Below are positions 45,838-54,307 of a stretch of DNA of 64,000 nt, piece by piece. Under the pieces are notes generated by a model. The model was given only the letters and a program-made list of their open reading frames with translations, did not search any database and was not told the origin of the DNA. This DNA comes from Thermogemmatispora tikiterensis. GTDB taxonomy: Bacteria > Chloroflexota > Ktedonobacteria > Ktedonobacterales > Ktedonobacteraceae. The position numbers and the translations under genes were made by a program. The stretch is from contig NZ_MCIF01000002.1 in the NCBI RefSeq assembly GCF_003268475.1, forward strand, positions 2,152,259 to 2,216,258. The letters are read 5' to 3'. Position 1 is the stretch's first letter. Each line of letters opens with the position of its first letter.

Positions 45838-47079
45838 ATGCTGTTAGCGAGCCATATTCTGAAGCTAGAATGTGTTCTCTGCGGCAGTAGCTATACTCCG
45901 GGCAGCGTTACCTATACCTGCCCGAACTGCGGTCCCCAGGGCACTCTTTTAGTTCAGTATGACTACGACCAGATTCGTTGGAATTACCATGCCGAGAGCC
46001 GTGATCCCTCAATTCGACGCTATCGCCCCTTTCTTCCCATTCCTTACGGCAATCGCTTGCCGCCGCTAATCGTCGGGGGAACGCCGCTCTACCCGGCAGA
46101 GCGACTACGCAAGCACCTGAATATGCGCAACCTCTGGCTGAAGGATGAAACGCGCAATCCCAGCGGTTCATATACCGACCGCGGGGCATTTGTCGCGACC
46201 AGTCTGGCCCTGCCAGAGGAGCGCAAGCTGGCCTGCGCCTCGACAGGCAACAGCGCTCTGGCGCTGAGTCAGCAAGCGGCGGCCCTGGGACTGAGCTGTC
46301 AGCTCTTTCTCCCCTTGCGCAGCGCCCGTAAGCTCGCCGGGGTCCTGCAGCTATGCGGGGCCAGGATCTTTGCTGTTGATGGCAGCTACGACGATGCCTT
46401 TGACCTGAGCATCGAGGCCACGGCAAAATTCGGCTGGTACAACGTCAATATCGGTTACAACCCCTACATTGTCGAGGGACTCAAGACCGTTGGCCTGGAA
46501 ATTGCCGAGCAATTGGGGCACGCCGTTCCCGACGCTATTCTGGTGCCCGTGGCCGATGGCGGCTTGATCAGCGGCATCTACCGCGGCTTCGAAGATCTGC
46601 GTCAGCTCGGCATCGTTCGCCAGATTCCGCGTCTCATCGCCGTGCAGGCCGAAGGTGCGCCGGCTTTCGTACGCTCCCTTGGGAACGAGGCCCTGCGCCA
46701 GCCAGAGATCGTTTCTCCGACAACTCAGGTGGAGAGCCTCGCTGTCGGTCATCCCCACAATGGAGCAATGGCCCTGCGACACGTGCGTCAGAGCGGCGGC
46801 TTTGGGATCACCGTCAGCGATGAGGCCCTGCTCAAGGCCCGCCAAGAGCTGGCCGCCCTGACCGGTATCTTCGTTGAACCAGCGGGAGCGGCCTCCTACG
46901 CGGCCCTGCTGCAGTTACTTGAGGAAGGCAAGATCAAGCGCCACGAGATGGTAGTCCTGTTAGCCACAGCTAGCGGTCAGCGTAGCGGTGAGACAATTGA
47001 GCAGCGCGAAGACGAGCTTGTTACGCTCGCCAGAGGCAGCGAAGGGCTGCAATCCCTGGAGCTGCAAGTCAGCGCCTGA
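45838..47079 (+). CDS. threonine-synthase-like protein lacking the PLP lysine
   Basis: A 413-residue protein of fold-type II PLP enzymes. An N-terminal zinc ribbon (Cys12, Cys15, Cys28, Cys31) precedes the catalytic core, as in many ThrC proteins. The motif that carries the Schiff-base lysine, SFKDRG, reads SYTDRG, with Thr113 (codon ACC) in place of Lys. Other parts remain: LWLKDETRNPSG, ASTGNSALALSQQAA, PVADGGLISGIYRGF and a SNHGG-like ATASGQRSG near the end. It is thus unlikely to be a normal threonine synthase and may be a pseudoenzyme or bind the cofactor or a ligand differently. It follows the hydroxy-acid oxidase by 151 bp and precedes a kinase-like gene by 62 bp. Confidence 0.85.
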   Translation: MLLASHILKLECVLCGSSYTPGSVTYTCPNCGPQGTLLVQYDYDQIRWNYHAESRDPSIRRYRPFLPIPYGNRLPPLIVGGTPLYPAERLRKHLNMRNLWLKDETRNPSGSYTDRGAFVATSLALPEERKLACASTGNSALALSQQAAALGLSCQLFLPLRSARKLAGVLQLCGARIFAVDGSYDDAFDLSIEATAKFGWYNVNIGYNPYIVEGLKTVGLEIAEQLGHAVPDAILVPVADGGLISGIYRGFEDLRQLGIVRQIPRLIAVQAEGAPAFVRSLGNEALRQPEIVSPTTQVESLAVGHPHNGAMALRHVRQSGGFGITVSDEALLKARQELAALTGIFVEPAGAASYAALLQLLEEGKIKRHEMVVLLATASGQRSGETIEQREDELVTLARGSEGLQSLELQVSA

Positions 47080-47141
47080 GCGCACAGCAGCAAACGCTCG
47101 CTGGCCAGTGGAGAGAACTATCCGAGGAGGATACCCGTTCA

Positions 47142-48071
47142 ATGAGCAAGCTGGCTGTCGTTGCCATAGGCGGTAACTCACTCATCGAAGACGAGGGAGA
47201 CAGGGACGGACCTGGGCAGCTTGAGGCCATATGTGCGTCAGCGAAGTATGTTGTCGACCTGGTCGTCAACGGCTGGAACGTGGTCATTGCCCACGACAAC
47301 ACCCCCCAGCTGAATCAGCCAGACGAGCCTCTTCCTCACGGGTCCCTGCGCTCTTCCCAGTGGTCCCCTGCCAGTTTCCTGGCAGGACTGCAGGGAAGAT
47401 TGGGCTATCTGATTCAGCAGGCCCTGGATCATGAGCTGCAGCACCGGGGATTGAATCGCCGCAGTGCCTGCCTGCTCACGCGGCTCATCGTCAGCCCAGA
47501 GGACGATGAGACAACGCTCGCCCAGCCTGTCAGATGGCCTCCAGCCGAGGCCCAGACAACGGAGGAGGCAGAGGCCTGCACGACCGGCTTGGCAAGCAAC
47601 AAGGGAGAGACCAGGACCAGGCTGGAGCCACGGGAGCTGGTAGAACAGGAGGCCATCAAAACCCTGCTCCAGGCCGGCTTCATTGTGATTGCCGCAGCTG
47701 GCGGCAGTATCCCGGTGGTACGCGATGGAGAGGGAGGCCTCTGCCCGGTGGAGGCCAGACTCCATAGCGATCTAGTCGCTAGCTTCCTGGCTACGCAGCT
47801 GAATGCCGACCTTTTCCTGATCGCCACGACAGCCGAGAGGGTGGTCCTCTTTCCCCAACAGACGGGAGGAGCTTATCCTTTGGATATGCTCACCCTGGCC
47901 GAGCTGCGCCAATATGAGGCCGATGGACACTTCTCCAACGCGCGCCAGCAATCACAGATTCGCGCCGTCATCCGCTACCTGGAGCGCGGTGGCGGCGCAG
48001 CCTTGCTCACCTGTCCCCAGGCGATTGGGCGCGCGTTGGCCGGGCGCACTGGGACCTGGGTGCTGCCCTAG
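47142..48071 (+). CDS. carbamate-kinase-like protein with altered active site
   Basis: A 309-residue amino-acid-kinase-fold protein nearest to carbamate kinase (VVAIGGNSL, AAAGGSIPVV). Characteristic active-site segments are changed: HGNGPQVG is HDNTPQLN (51-58), the catalytic Lys segment IDKDLAS is LHSDLVAS (Ser209), and GPKVEA is SQIRAV. The TLV-type ATP site is also weak. Carbamate kinases make or use carbamoyl phosphate. This protein probably lost that activity or binds another ligand. Its neighbour is also altered at its key lysine. The length is normal. Confidence 0.8.
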   Translation: MSKLAVVAIGGNSLIEDEGDRDGPGQLEAICASAKYVVDLVVNGWNVVIAHDNTPQLNQPDEPLPHGSLRSSQWSPASFLAGLQGRLGYLIQQALDHELQHRGLNRRSACLLTRLIVSPEDDETTLAQPVRWPPAEAQTTEEAEACTTGLASNKGETRTRLEPRELVEQEAIKTLLQAGFIVIAAAGGSIPVVRDGEGGLCPVEARLHSDLVASFLATQLNADLFLIATTAERVVLFPQQTGGAYPLDMLTLAELRQYEADGHFSNARQQSQIRAVIRYLERGGGAALLTCPQAIGRALAGRTGTWVLP

Positions 48072-48425
48072 GCGGAGGGGGGAGGATAACCAAGAGTTAT
48101 CCCCTCTGGAGCGGTCGCTGGGGGCTGCCCCCGCTCATATCTCCGCCTGCTTGGCCAGAAACCGGAGCAGAGAAGCTAGCTTCTCTCCGCAGAGCTGGCT
48201 TCCTGCCCAGCCTCCGAACAGCTAGCCTTTGTTGACCGAGATCAGCCAACCCTCAGCCTAACTGTCTGGCAGAAGCAAGCATAGCCGCTAGTGTAGAATA
48301 ACAATAGGGGTTATCCTTCGCAGCAAGAGGAGCCTGCCAGTCCCCCCTTGATAGCCAGCAAAGCGCAGTCCTGCTATAATAGCACTATGCCAAGAGACGG
48401 CATGAAGTGAGGGGAAGAGCACCTT
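48072..48425. other. intergenic region after the purine locus
   Basis: Holds a GGATAAC-CAAGA-GTTATCC stem just after the kinase-like stop (48084-48102), possibly a terminator. TATAAT at 48375-48380, 46 bp before the next gene, is a likely -10. The best -35 (TTGATA) is 21 bp away, which is too long to be convincing. Confidence 0.45.
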
Positions 48426-49445
48426 ATGGCCAGTCGCATGCCTTCACGCCCGCGAGCAAGCGACACACTTCGCTCGCTGTTGCGTCTTATACCCTGGAAG
48501 CTGCTGCTCCTCTTAATCCTGTTTGGGGCGATTGTTACCCCCGTTTTCAGCTATAGCTTCCATCTGGGGGGTCGCCTCATGCCGGCTATCAGCGGTTTTT
48601 TTTACGCGCTTGGGGTACCAGCGACACCGGTGCCGACACCCTATCCGGCCTTTGCCCAGGCCTTGCCACAGCCAGGCCCTGTGCTCTACACCGTACAGGA
48701 AGGGGACAACTGCGACGAGATCCTGACTGTTCAAATGCACATGGCGGACGCCAGCCAGATCTTCAGTGATGCCAAACCGGAGACTGTGCGGGCCTTGAGT
48801 TCGGCCATCGGCCAAGACTGCCACAAGCTCCAGCCAGGGATGGTCATCCGGCTCTCGCCACAGTATCCTCTGATGGCACTCGGCGGAATCATCCTGAAGG
48901 CGCGGCCCGTCACGCCGCCCCAGGTTCTGCCAACGCCGCTCATTCCCGTGCCGACTCCACCAGACCAGGGGATCGATTGCTCGCAGGGCTGCACCATGCA
49001 GGTGCGTATCGCTCCGGGCGTCGTGGTCAATGTCGATGCCACGACCAACGTACCCGTGCAAAACGGTTCCTGGATCTGGGCCTTCGCTACCTATCCGCTG
49101 GCACATGTTACCGGGATGAGCAACTACCCCTATGCCAACCCCCAGACTTCGCTCAACGGCGCTACTCTGCACGCCTGTCAGATTCAGATCAACGACACCT
49201 ACGATGATCACTCCTCTTCCTGCGACGAATTCCAGCCCAACACCATCGATGACGATGGAGGAGCCTGGTTGCTCGGCGTGGTTGGACCAAGCAGCCTCGA
49301 TCATTGGAAGCTCCCGTTGCATCTCCCCCAGGGGACGCGCGTCCTTCTCTGGCTCAGCCTGGACGCGCATGGCAACCTGACCTTCCACAAGGGGAATGAA
49401 GTCTATCGCTACGATGAGCAGCAGCAGATCTATGTACGGGTGTAG
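48426..49445 (+). CDS. membrane-anchored protein with a LysM-like domain
   Basis: A 339-residue protein I only partly recognise. One N-terminal anchor (about 24-46, WKLLLLLILFGAIVTPVFSYSF) leaves the rest outside. Residues about 85-145 contain YTVQEGDNCDEIL and LQPGMVIRL, which match the start and end of a LysM fold with a long insertion. A Pro/Thr-rich linker and a Cys-containing beta-rich domain follow (IDCSQGCTMQVRIAPGVVVNVDATT). It heads a run of co-directional genes for TPR, AAA and kinase proteins. Peptidoglycan or chitin-like glycan binding is plausible. Confidence 0.75.
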   Translation: MASRMPSRPRASDTLRSLLRLIPWKLLLLLILFGAIVTPVFSYSFHLGGRLMPAISGFFYALGVPATPVPTPYPAFAQALPQPGPVLYTVQEGDNCDEILTVQMHMADASQIFSDAKPETVRALSSAIGQDCHKLQPGMVIRLSPQYPLMALGGIILKARPVTPPQVLPTPLIPVPTPPDQGIDCSQGCTMQVRIAPGVVVNVDATTNVPVQNGSWIWAFATYPLAHVTGMSNYPYANPQTSLNGATLHACQIQINDTYDDHSSSCDEFQPNTIDDDGGAWLLGVVGPSSLDHWKLPLHLPQGTRVLLWLSLDAHGNLTFHKGNEVYRYDEQQQIYVRV

Positions 49446-49525
49446 GCTGTCTGCCAGACAGCCTACACCCCTCTTTCTTGCTTGATCCTCTTCAAACTAA
49501 GGTCTCAGTGAGGCAGAGCAAAGCG

Positions 49526-50008
49526 ATGAGCAACCAGGAAGACGAACAGACTATTGAGATCCTCAAAGAAGCTCTGGCAGTCAGCCCTGAGAACGTTCCG
49601 CTACGGAGGCACCTGGCCGAGCTACAGTTGCGACTGGGCCGGATCGAGGAAGCGATTGAGCAGTTCCAGGCCGTACTGGAGCGCAGTAACGATCACGCGA
49701 GCCGCGTTAATCTCGGGCGCGCCTACTATCAGCGCGGCGACTTCGAGCGCGCGGAGCAGCTTTTACAGACCGCCCTAGAGCAACAGGCCACTCCCGAGCT
49801 TTACCTGCTCCTTTCCAAAAATGCCTTCGCGCGCCAGGAGTACGAACGTGCAGGCCATTACTACGACCAGGCCCTGAAGGCGGACGAGAGCCTGCGCGAG
49901 AGCAGCTACGAAGAGGAGCTGGCCCGACAAGGCATAGTGATCAGAAGAGGAGCTGGCCCGACAAGGCATAGTGATCAGAGGCAAGCTGCGCCTGCTGCGC
50001 TTTGCTGA
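49526..50008 (+). CDS. TPR protein, 5' part of a split TPR-AAA gene
   Basis: A 160-residue TPR protein: repeats such as VPLRRHLAELQLRLGRIEEA, ASRVNLGRAYYQRGDFERA and PELYLLLSKNAFARQEYERA. Its last 20 or so residues are an artefact of frame: a 34-bp tandem duplication at 49910-49977 pushes translation into a tail ending RQAAPAALC. Removing one copy joins this frame to the AAA ATPase frame that follows. The start MSNQEDEQT is chosen over an earlier ATG without a clear ribosome-binding site. It may be an intact short protein or half of an inactivated fusion. Confidence 0.7.
   Translation: MSNQEDEQTIEILKEALAVSPENVPLRRHLAELQLRLGRIEEAIEQFQAVLERSNDHASRVNLGRAYYQRGDFERAEQLLQTALEQQATPELYLLLSKNAFARQEYERAGHYYDQALKADESLRESSYEEELARQGIVIRRGAGPTRHSDQRQAAPAALC
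49910..49977 (+). repeat. 34-bp perfect tandem duplication splitting the TPR-AAA gene
   Basis: A 34-nt unit beginning GAAGAGGAGCTGG and ending GTGATCA occurs twice back to back (49910-49943 and 49944-49977). Since 34 is not a multiple of three, it shifts the frame. The frames before and after differ by exactly this shift, so one copy would give a single open frame from 49526 to 50906. Confidence 0.9.
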
Positions 50009-50906
50009 AGTAGAGGAGATGGAGGCCGACCAAGAGCTAATTGAGCAGCCTACCACCAGCTTCAAGGACGTCGGCGGTCTGGAGGAAATCAAAGAGCAGA
50101 TCCGTATGCAGATCCTCTATCCACTCCAGCAGCCCGCTCTCTTTCAACGCTTTGGAAAGCGCATTGGCGGCGGCATTCTACTCTATGGGCCTCCTGGGTG
50201 CGGGAAAACCTTTCTGGCCAGAGCAGCAGCAGGGGAAAGCCAGTGTAGCTTCATCAATATTGCTATCCATGATATTCTAGATATGTATATCGGGAACAGC
50301 GAGAAGAACCTTCACGGGATCTTCGAGCTGGCACGGCGTAATCGCCCGGCGATCGTCTTCATCGACGAGCTGGATGCCCTCGGAGGGAGCCGGCAGCAAA
50401 TGCGCTTCCACGGTCTCCGCATCTTAACTAACCAGCTGCTGCTAGAGCTGGATAGCATCGCCGCTAATAACAGCGAGATCCTCGTGCTGGGAGCGACTAA
50501 TAGCCCCTGGTTTGTCGACAGCTCCTTGCGCCGGCCTGGGCGCTTCGACCGCATTCTCTTTGTACCGCCCCCGGACCTGGAGGCGCGCTGCGCGATTCTG
50601 CGCATCTACCTGGAGGAGAAACCTACTGAGGCCATCGATTACCCACAGCTCGCCCGGCAGATGGAGAAATTCTCAGGCGCCGATATTCGCGCTGTCTGTG
50701 AGCGGGCGACAGAGGCCGTGCTGAGTGAAGCGATCAAAACGGGGCAGCCGCGCCCCCTGCGCACTAGCGATCTGCTAGCAGCCCTCAAACAGATCCGTCC
50801 CTCCACACTTGAATGGTTTGCTACAGCCAAAAATTACGCCACTTACAGCAATGAGGGAGGACTCTACGACGATGTGCTCCGTTTTCTGCAGAAGGCCAAA
50901 TGGTAA
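49971..50906 (+). CDS. AAA ATPase (CDC48/FtsH-like module), 3' part of a split gene
   Basis: A 311-residue single AAA module. Walker A GPPGCGKT, Walker B IVFIDELDAL, second-region-of-homology SLRRPGRFDRILF with two Arg fingers, and a C-terminal helical lid with FSGADIRAVCERATEAVL. Pre-module sequence FKDVGGLEEIKEQIR is typical of CDC48-type proteins. It begins at a GTG inside the tandem duplication. An original fusion with the TPR gene is likely. It overlaps the next TPR gene by 7 bp. Confidence 0.85.
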   Translation: MIRGKLRLLRFAEVEEMEADQELIEQPTTSFKDVGGLEEIKEQIRMQILYPLQQPALFQRFGKRIGGGILLYGPPGCGKTFLARAAAGESQCSFINIAIHDILDMYIGNSEKNLHGIFELARRNRPAIVFIDELDALGGSRQQMRFHGLRILTNQLLLELDSIAANNSEILVLGATNSPWFVDSSLRRPGRFDRILFVPPPDLEARCAILRIYLEEKPTEAIDYPQLARQMEKFSGADIRAVCERATEAVLSEAIKTGQPRPLRTSDLLAALKQIRPSTLEWFATAKNYATYSNEGGLYDDVLRFLQKAKW

Positions 50907-51925
50907 CCATGACCATGAGCGAAAAGACAGGGAAGACCCAGGACGAGGTGGCGGCCAGGGAAAACTATAGGAAAGCCATTGTTGCTTTGAACCTCAAGCG
51001 GCCACAGCTGGCGCTGGAGCTGATGAGCAAGGTCTTGCGCGTTCAGCCCGAGAACACCCACGCCCTGGCCCTGATGGCCGCGGCGGCCTTGCGGAACAAG
51101 GACTACGTCCAGGCAGAGGACGCCATACGGGAAGCCCTACGGCTTGATCCCCAGTCCAGCAGGAATCATCTGCTCTATGGAATTATCCTGCTGGCAAAAT
51201 CACAGCCGCTGCCGGCCCAGAGAGAGTTGGAGAAGGCTAGAGAGCTTGAACCCCTTAATCCCTGGCCCTACTACTTTCTCGGAGCAAGCTATCTCTCCTT
51301 CAGACCACAGCCCTTAGCAGACAAGGCCCGCCCCTACGTCTACAAAGCCGTGGAGCTTGACCCCGAAGAGGCACGCCTGCAAGCGCTGCTCGCATACCAA
51401 GCCAGCATCGATGGCAATCTGACCCTGGCACAGCAAGCCTATCTTCGCGCCCTAGCACGCGAACCACAGAACGCAGCGATTCTCAGTGACTACGGCGATT
51501 TCCTGCTCAACTACCAGGCCCGCCCTCAAGAGGCTCTGCACCTCCTCAAGGAGGCAATCCGCCTGGACCCTCAAGAGAAAACGACGCAGCAGCGCTTGCT
51601 ACAAGCTATCCGAGCGGCCCACCCACTCTACCAGCCCATTCTCAGCTATCGCACTCTTCTTCGGCGCTTGCCACCATCCCTGAGAAGGGGGGTTGGCTGT
51701 GGAGCCGTGCTCCTTATCCTCGTTATTGGCAGACTGCTCCTCTTCTTAGTAAATCAGATCGCAGAACTCTCCATTACAGAGAGAAGTCCGCAGTTATTAA
51801 ATATAGCTGTTGCTATGATGTGCCTCGGCTTTTTGATTATCTCTCCTTATGGATTGTTCCTGATCTACCGCGCAGTCATGCCACCGCTCTTGCTCTTTCT
51901 TATCAAGCGAGGTTGGATCAAGTAA
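50900..51925 (+). CDS. TPR membrane protein
   Basis: A 341-residue protein with an N-terminal set of TPR repeats (about 20-235, for example KAIVALNLKRPQLALELMSK, YVQAEDAIREALRLDPQSS and AQQAYLRALAREPQN), followed by two helices (about 270-290 and 305-330, GAVLLILVIGRLLLFLV and LLNIAVAMMCLGFLIISPYG). The soluble part would face the cytoplasm. Its start lies inside the AAA gene's stop region, so the two are translationally coupled. Possible adaptor between the AAA ATPase and the membrane. Confidence 0.85.
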   Translation: MVTMTMSEKTGKTQDEVAARENYRKAIVALNLKRPQLALELMSKVLRVQPENTHALALMAAAALRNKDYVQAEDAIREALRLDPQSSRNHLLYGIILLAKSQPLPAQRELEKARELEPLNPWPYYFLGASYLSFRPQPLADKARPYVYKAVELDPEEARLQALLAYQASIDGNLTLAQQAYLRALAREPQNAAILSDYGDFLLNYQARPQEALHLLKEAIRLDPQEKTTQQRLLQAIRAAHPLYQPILSYRTLLRRLPPSLRRGVGCGAVLLILVIGRLLLFLVNQIAELSITERSPQLLNIAVAMMCLGFLIISPYGLFLIYRAVMPPLLLFLIKRGWIK

Positions 51926-52026
51926 CGAAAGGGAGGGTCAACCGTTGTATCTATAGGGAGATGCCCCCTAGCGGCGGGCAAGATAGCATTCTCCAAGACC
52001 GTGAGACTTCAATCGGGAGAAGATGC

Positions 52027-54027
52027 ATGGCAGGTCTGGAGGGAAAGACCCTCGAACGCTATGAAATACGTCGGCTCATTGGCAAAGGAGGCATGGCCGA
52101 CGTCTATGAGGGCTACGACCTGGCGGTTGAGCGCACCGTGGCGATCAAGGTGTTCAAGCGAGAAGACGAGGAGCTGCTGCGACGCTTTATCCGCGAGGCG
52201 CGCCTGATGGCCTCGCTCAAGCACGAGCATCTGGTGCCGATTTATGACACTGGCTCGGGCGAGATTGATGGCCTGACCTGGTACTATATTGTGATGCCTT
52301 TCATGGAAGGAGGAACGCTGCGGGCCCGTATCCGGCAGGGGCCTCTGCCGCTGAGCGAAGCCTGCCGCAGCCTGCGCGAGATTGCCGCGGCTCTCGACTA
52401 CATTCATCGTCAGGGAATCATCCATCGTGATATCAAGTCCTCTAACGTGCTGCTCGACGCCGACGGGCACTGCTATCTCTCCGATTTTGGCATCGCGCGC
52501 ACTACCAGCGACGCCACGCAGCTCACCAGCACCGGTAACGTCCTTGGCACCGTCGAATATGTTGCGCCGGAGTTGTTCGAGGGGGACAACCGGGCCAACG
52601 TACGCAGTGACCTCTACTCGCTTGGGGTCCTGCTCTTCGAGATGGTCACCGGGCGCCTGCCATTCACCGCTGAGAATCCCATCGCGGTCGTCACGATGCA
52701 CATCAGCAAGCCACCTCCGCCGCCGCACCTCTATGCTGCCCACGTCAGTCCCGCCGTCGAGCAGGTGATTCTCAAAGGATTGGAGAAGCGGCCCGAGCTA
52801 CGTTATAGCAGCGCCAGCGAGCTGGCTGAGGCATTCTGCCAGGCGGTCGCCAGCAGCAGCCGGGCTTTGGCCAGAGGAGCCACCGCCCAGCAGTACCAGG
52901 GCTGGACCCAGGCCAGCACCTATAGCGCAGGCACTCCAGGAACAGGGGCACCACAGCCACTGGTGCTGCGTAGCATGGGCAGCATAGGTACGCCCACGCC
53001 GCCTCAACCAACCTCTTACCCTCCTCCCGGGCAAACCAACGCTGCAGCAACCGTGCCGCCTCCATTGGGTGCGGGCTATCCTGACTATGGACAGCAGCAG
53101 CATTATAGACAATATGAGCAATACGGGGCCCAGCCAGGCACGGCCTCCACTCGCCGGGGTCTGTTCATTGCCAGCCTGGCCCTCGTCCTGCTCCTTGCCA
53201 TCTCCATTCCCCTAGCTCTGGCCTTCTTCTCCTCGCCACACCAGGGAACGAACGGGAGTCCCACGGTCTCCAGCGGCCAGGCCAGCGGACAGCAGCAGAC
53301 ACCCACAGCCACGCCTAACCTGACCGCTACCGCACAGGCCCAAGCCACGGCGACCGCCGAGGCGCAGGTGCAAGCCACGCGTACAGCCGTGGCCGGGGCT
53401 ACGGCTACTGCACAGGCCCAGGCTACCGCGACTGCGGCAGTCTGGCAGACCGCCACCGCAGGCAGGCTGGTCTATAGCGATGCGCTGACCAACGCCGATA
53501 ATCCGGCGACCAGACAAGCTAACTGGGACCGCAGCGGTCATTGCCTCTTTGGAGGTGATGGCTACCACGTTGTTCAGGCTGTCAGTCTGACAACAACGCA
53601 GCGCATTTGCCATGAAGCGAACTATAGTTACGGCAATATCGCCCTCAGCGTGCAGATGAAGATCCTGAGCGGCGCCTCGGGAGGCGTTTTCATTCGCCTC
53701 CACCCTAACCTCTTCAGCCTCTCCTCGGGCTATCTCTTCGAGGTTGATAGCCAGGGCCGTTACCGGATCGCCAGATTCGACGGGGGTATTGAACAGCCTT
53801 TCGCTGACTGGGCCTCTTCTCCGGCTTTGCAGTCTGGCGCCGGTGTCGCCAATACGCTGCAGATCATTGCCAACGGGAGCAGCCTCTCGTTCTACGCTAA
53901 CAACGTTTACCTGACCACAGTTAGCGATAACAGCTATACAGATGGCAATATCGGCTTTCTTGGCACTGCGGGCGATAACGATGCCAACGTGGTCTATAGC
54001 AATCTGGCTATCTACGCGCTAAGCTGA
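52027..54027 (+). CDS. receptor-type Ser/Thr protein kinase with extracellular sugar-binding-like domain
   Basis: A 666-residue PknB-type kinase. The kinase domain (about 10-270) has GKGGMADVYEG, VAIKVFKRE, IHRDIKSSNVLL and DFGIART. A Pro/Gln-rich linker precedes a single membrane helix (about 380-400, FIASLALVLLLAISIPLALAFF). Outside lies an Ala/Thr/Gln-rich stalk (about 415-475, with repeated ATATA), then a beta-rich domain (about 480-666, NWDRSGHCLFGGDGYHVVQA and GYLFEVDSQGRYRIARF), similar to LamG/DUF1080-type folds. The ATG after GGGAGAAG is selected. The domain may sense a glycan or cell-wall fragment. Confidence 0.88.
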   Translation: MAGLEGKTLERYEIRRLIGKGGMADVYEGYDLAVERTVAIKVFKREDEELLRRFIREARLMASLKHEHLVPIYDTGSGEIDGLTWYYIVMPFMEGGTLRARIRQGPLPLSEACRSLREIAAALDYIHRQGIIHRDIKSSNVLLDADGHCYLSDFGIARTTSDATQLTSTGNVLGTVEYVAPELFEGDNRANVRSDLYSLGVLLFEMVTGRLPFTAENPIAVVTMHISKPPPPPHLYAAHVSPAVEQVILKGLEKRPELRYSSASELAEAFCQAVASSSRALARGATAQQYQGWTQASTYSAGTPGTGAPQPLVLRSMGSIGTPTPPQPTSYPPPGQTNAAATVPPPLGAGYPDYGQQQHYRQYEQYGAQPGTASTRRGLFIASLALVLLLAISIPLALAFFSSPHQGTNGSPTVSSGQASGQQQTPTATPNLTATAQAQATATAEAQVQATRTAVAGATATAQAQATATAAVWQTATAGRLVYSDALTNADNPATRQANWDRSGHCLFGGDGYHVVQAVSLTTTQRICHEANYSYGNIALSVQMKILSGASGGVFIRLHPNLFSLSSGYLFEVDSQGRYRIARFDGGIEQPFADWASSPALQSGAGVANTLQIIANGSSLSFYANNVYLTTVSDNSYTDGNIGFLGTAGDNDANVVYSNLAIYALS

Positions 54028-54131
54028 ACCAGCAGCAGCTTGCTGGCGTTATGCCTCTGGACCTCTCCTCTGGCGGGATGAGCCAGGCCAGCGGCAATTA
54101 GCCAGGCAGCTACCTGACCAGGATAGAGACC

Positions 54132-54180
54132 CCGCCAAGCTGGCTTGTGCGAAAGCTGGCTGGCGGCGCCTTGCTTTTTT
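54132..54180 (+). terminator. intrinsic terminator after the kinase gene
   Basis: CCGCCA and TGGCGG with additional GCTGGC pairing form an imperfect stem, followed by TTGCTTTTTT. It lies about 100 bp after the kinase stop. Confidence 0.55.
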
Positions 54181-54307
54181 GGCCGCGTCATAGTGCCCAT
54201 AGCTGTGCTTGCTAAAGGCCTGGGTTAAGAGGTACAACAACAGCATCGGCCCGGTATCCGATGCGGCAATGTCCTTCATTGTAGTCAGACAGAAAGGAAA
54301 ATATTCC

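Noticed and set aside
52009..52743. A 244-codon minus-strand frame opposite the kinase domain
   Set aside because: Mirror frame of a conserved kinase domain with no recognisable domain of its own.
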